DNA from: an uncultured bacterium
Lineage (GTDB): Bacteria > Armatimonadota > Zipacnadia > Zipacnadales > Zipacnadaceae
DNA: 14,080 nucleotides
Reading direction: 5' to 3'
Assembly: GCA_937928475.1 (NCBI GenBank)
Contig: CALFVE010000008.1
Span: 1-14,080, forward strand
Every line of letters begins with the position of its first letter. The first letter of the stretch is position 1. Position numbers and translations under genes: made by a program. Shown piece by piece: positions 11,804 through 14,080 of this stretch. Under the pieces are notes generated by a model. It was not told where the DNA came from. It did no database searches and worked only from the letters and a program-made list of their open reading frames with translations.

Positions 11804-14080
11804 TCACTCCTTCGCCTCGCCGCCCGCTGCTCCCGAAAACTCCTTGAGCACGCGCGCAAACTGGGCCAGGCGTCGCTGCACTTTGCCGTGCACGCTGTCC
11901 TCCGGGTATGCTCCGTCCGCGTCTGGTTTACCGGCGGGCAGGCCGGTGAGCAACTCCAGGCCTTCCTCTAGGGTTCTCATTGTGTATACGTGAAACTCTC
12001 CGCGCCGCACCGCCTCCACTACATCGGCCCGCAGCATCAGGTGCCGCCGGTTGGCCGCCGGGACGATTACCCCCTGCGTCCCGGTGAGGCCCTGGCGCCG
12101 GCAGGCATCGTAGAAGCCCTCCACCTTGCGGGTCACGCCCCCCACCGGCTGGATCAAGCCGTGCTGGTTGACCGAACCGGTCACCGCCAGGTCCTGGCGC
12201 AGCGGCACTCCCGACAGGCTGGAGAGCAAGGCGAACAACTCTGCCGCCGAGGCCGAGTCCCCCTCGATCTCCTCGTAACTCTGCTCAAAGCCTAGGCTCA
12301 CGGAGCAACTCAGCGGCTGGTTCGTGGCATACTTCTCCCCCAGGTAGCCGCTGATGATCAGCACGCCCTTGTCGTGGGCCGGCCCGCTCAGTCTGACCTC
12401 CCGCTCAATGTTCACTACCCCTGGCCGCCCTAGGAAACTCCGGGCCGTGATCCGTGTCGGTTTCCCGATCACGTAATCGCCGAGCGGCACCAGGGCGATC
12501 CCGTTGACCTGCCCCACCGCCCTCCCCTCGGTATCCACCATCAGCACGCCCTCTTTGATCACGTCTAGCAGGCGCTCCTCCACCCGGTTCGACCGCCACA
12601 CGTGCTGCTCAATGGCCTTGACCACGTCCTCGGCCCGCACCAGGTCCCCAGGCTGCCGGTGCGAGGCCCAGTAAGCGGCCTCCTGCACCAGGTCGGCGAT
12701 ATCCATGAAGCGCGTGGTCAGTCGGTTCTGGTCCTCGGCCAGCCGCGAGCCGTGCTCGATGATCTGGGCCACCGCCTCGGCGGTGAAGGGCGGCAGGCCC
12801 CGTTCCTGACAGAGCCGCGCCACGTAGCCCAGGTACTGGCGCTCGTTCGCGCGGGTCCGCCGCATGTCCAAACCCAGATCCGCCTTCACCTTGAACAGTT
12901 TGCCGAAGTCCTCGTCGTACTGGTGCAGCAGATAGTACAGTTGGGGGGTACCGATCAGGACCACCTTGACGTCCAGAGGGATCGGCTCCGGTTCCAGGGT
13001 CACCGTGGAGACAAAGCGGAACTGATCGCCCAGGGACTCAATCTTGATCTCCCGGTTCTTCAGGCACCGCTTCAGCGCGTCCCAGGCATAGGGCCGGGTC
13101 AGCAGGGCCAGCACCTCCAGGATCAAATACCCGCCGTTCGCCCGGTGCAGCGCCCCCGGTCGGATCATGGTGAAATCGGTGACCAGCGCCCCCATCTGCG
13201 TCTGGTACTCCACCTCGCCGGTGAGATTGTGCAGCGTCGGGTTGGGCTCATAGACCACCGGAGCCGCCCGATCGCGACCGTGCTCGATGAGCAGATTCAC
13301 CCGGTAGCGGTCGTAGGGACTGTGCCCCATCGGAGTGAATCCCGGCGGTAAGGGCAAGGGCAGGTTGTGCTCTTCGCCGTCGCGGAACTGGGCCACATTG
13401 TCCACCAGATCCCGCATCAGCGCCTGCAGGTGCTCCACTACCTCGGGCAGGTCGGCGTACTTCTCGATCAGCGCCTCCACCAGGTGGGCGGTGGCGAACT
13501 GCACCGTCTCCCGGTCGAGTTGGCGCACCTGGGCACGGGCCTCGTGCTCCCGGCGGTGGCCGCGGCGGAGAATGTCAATCAGCCGCTCCTGCAGTTCCTG
13601 GCGCTTCTTCTCCAGCGCCCCTCGCTCCTCTTCAGGCAGCGCGGCGTATTCCTGCGGGGATAGTACTTCTCCGTCCTTGGCCGGGGCCACAATGAGGCCG
13701 TCGGGTCCCCGACCGATGGCGAAGCCCGCCGCTTGCGCCTCCCGCTCGAACTCCCCGATCTCCTGCTGGCGCTCCTCGCGAAACTGCTTGAGCACCTGGT
13801 CGCGCCGCTCCTGGTAGTCGTCGCTGTCAAAGGCCGCCGCAATGGCCTGGCCCAGATTCTTGATCAGTTCCTCCGCGTCGCGCCGCAGTTCACCGCCTCG
13901 GCCCGCAGGCAAGCAAAGCGCCCGAGGGCGACGCGGGTCCTCAAAGTTGTGGACGTAGCACCATTCGGCGGGTGGGGGCCGCTTGGCTGCTGCTTGTTCC
14001 AGCGCCATCCGAGCCATCAGAGTGCGACCCGTCCCCGCCGCGCCCATCACAAACAGATTGAAGCCCTGCCCAGCGATCGC
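11804..14080 (-). CDS. AAA/Lon-type ATP-dependent protease (LonB-like, AAA_32), 5' end outside window
   Basis: 758 residues visible, with the first part of the gene beyond the right edge; the frame stays open to base 14080. It reads AGQGFNLFVMGAAGTGRT at its visible start, a Walker A of the AAA_32 Lon-like family with Arg where the invariant Lys usually sits. A long charged helical insertion follows, then ANGGYLILE (Walker B-like), IGTPQLYYLL and the AAA lid. The C-terminal Lon peptidase domain has QVNGIALVPLGDY and the catalytic dyad: Ser611 in EGDSASAAE (codon 12248-12250) and Lys652 in GGVTRK (codon 12125-12127). The 41-residue spacing is near that of other Lon dyads. The family degrades misfolded or regulatory proteins; this branch is poorly characterised. 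There is no transmembrane segment in the visible part, unlike archaeal LonB. It is the first visible gene of the minus-strand operon. Confidence 0.93.
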   Translation of the reverse strand, partial: AIAGQGFNLFVMGAAGTGRTLMARMALEQAAAKRPPPAEWCYVHNFEDPRRPRALCLPAGRGGELRRDAEELIKNLGQAIAAAFDSDDYQERRDQVLKQFREERQQEIGEFEREAQAAGFAIGRGPDGLIVAPAKDGEVLSPQEYAALPEEERGALEKKRQELQERLIDILRRGHRREHEARAQVRQLDRETVQFATAHLVEALIEKYADLPEVVEHLQALMRDLVDNVAQFRDGEEHNLPLPLPPGFTPMGHSPYDRYRVNLLIEHGRDRAAPVVYEPNPTLHNLTGEVEYQTQMGALVTDFTMIRPGALHRANGGYLILEVLALLTRPYAWDALKRCLKNREIKIESLGDQFRFVSTVTLEPEPIPLDVKVVLIGTPQLYYLLHQYDEDFGKLFKVKADLGLDMRRTRANERQYLGYVARLCQERGLPPFTAEAVAQIIEHGSRLAEDQNRLTTRFMDIADLVQEAAYWASHRQPGDLVRAEDVVKAIEQHVWRSNRVEERLLDVIKEGVLMVDTEGRAVGQVNGIALVPLGDYVIGKPTRITARSFLGRPGVVNIEREVRLSGPAHDKGVLIISGYLGEKYATNQPLSCSVSLGFEQSYEEIEGDSASAAELFALLSSLSGVPLRQDLAVTGSVNQHGLIQPVGGVTRKVEGFYDACRRQGLTGTQGVIVPAANRRHLMLRADVVEAVRRGEFHVYTMRTLEEGLELLTGLPAGKPDADGAYPEDSVHGKVQRRLAQFARVLKEFSGAAGGEAKE

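Noticed and set aside
12602..13351. Open frame of 249 codons on the plus strand opposite the Lon-type protease
   Set aside because: It is the complement of conserved AAA/Lon sequence, with no motif.

Overview
This is a GC-rich bacterial chromosomal window, with G or C at most third codon positions. It carries eleven genes, two of them cut by the window edges. The gene mix (a UroD/MtaA-like protein beside a large sugar-hydrolase-like protein, radical SAM enzymes, a GT-C membrane protein, and an ECF sigma factor with an RseB-like lipoprotein) would suit Armatimonadota or a similar poorly cultured GC-rich phylum. That placement is a weak guess, because no rRNA, tRNA or other marker is present. 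I see no mobile element, CRISPR array, tRNA or rRNA. No gap between genes exceeds about 150 bases.

Layout: positions 1-8470 are all on the plus strand. First comes the 3' two-thirds of a UroD/MtaA-like gene, then a hairpin repeat (667-708). A DUF6259-like glycoside-hydrolase-type protein (791-2443) and a Cof-type HAD phosphatase (2499-3311) follow. After a 152-base leader containing an inverted repeat comes a tight four-gene unit: a radical SAM protein with extra C-terminal cysteines (3464-4897), an overlapping B12-binding radical SAM protein (4830-6116), an 11-12-TM GT-C-like membrane protein (6120-8000) and a SRPBCC/START-like small protein (8012-8470). This unit looks like one pathway that builds or modifies a lipid or membrane-linked glycan. 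I do not recognise it as a characterised system.

Positions 8507-14080 are all on the minus strand and read leftwards from the right edge: an AAA/Lon-type protease (5' end outside the window), a YhaM-like HD exoribonuclease, an ECF sigma factor, a zinc-finger membrane anti-sigma factor, and an RseB/LolA-like lipoprotein. Gaps are 9, 6, -4 and -23 bases, so this is almost certainly one operon. The sigma/anti-sigma/lipoprotein part resembles the rpoE-rseA-rseB envelope-stress circuit, here transcribed behind a protease and an RNase gene.

The points most worth a second look are the four-gene radical SAM/GT-C operon, the coupling of Lon and YhaM to the sigma circuit, and the end of the anti-sigma factor. 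The latter is either an unusual six-cysteine tail or the product of a frameshift. The two transcription units converge at 8470/8507 with only 36 bases between them.
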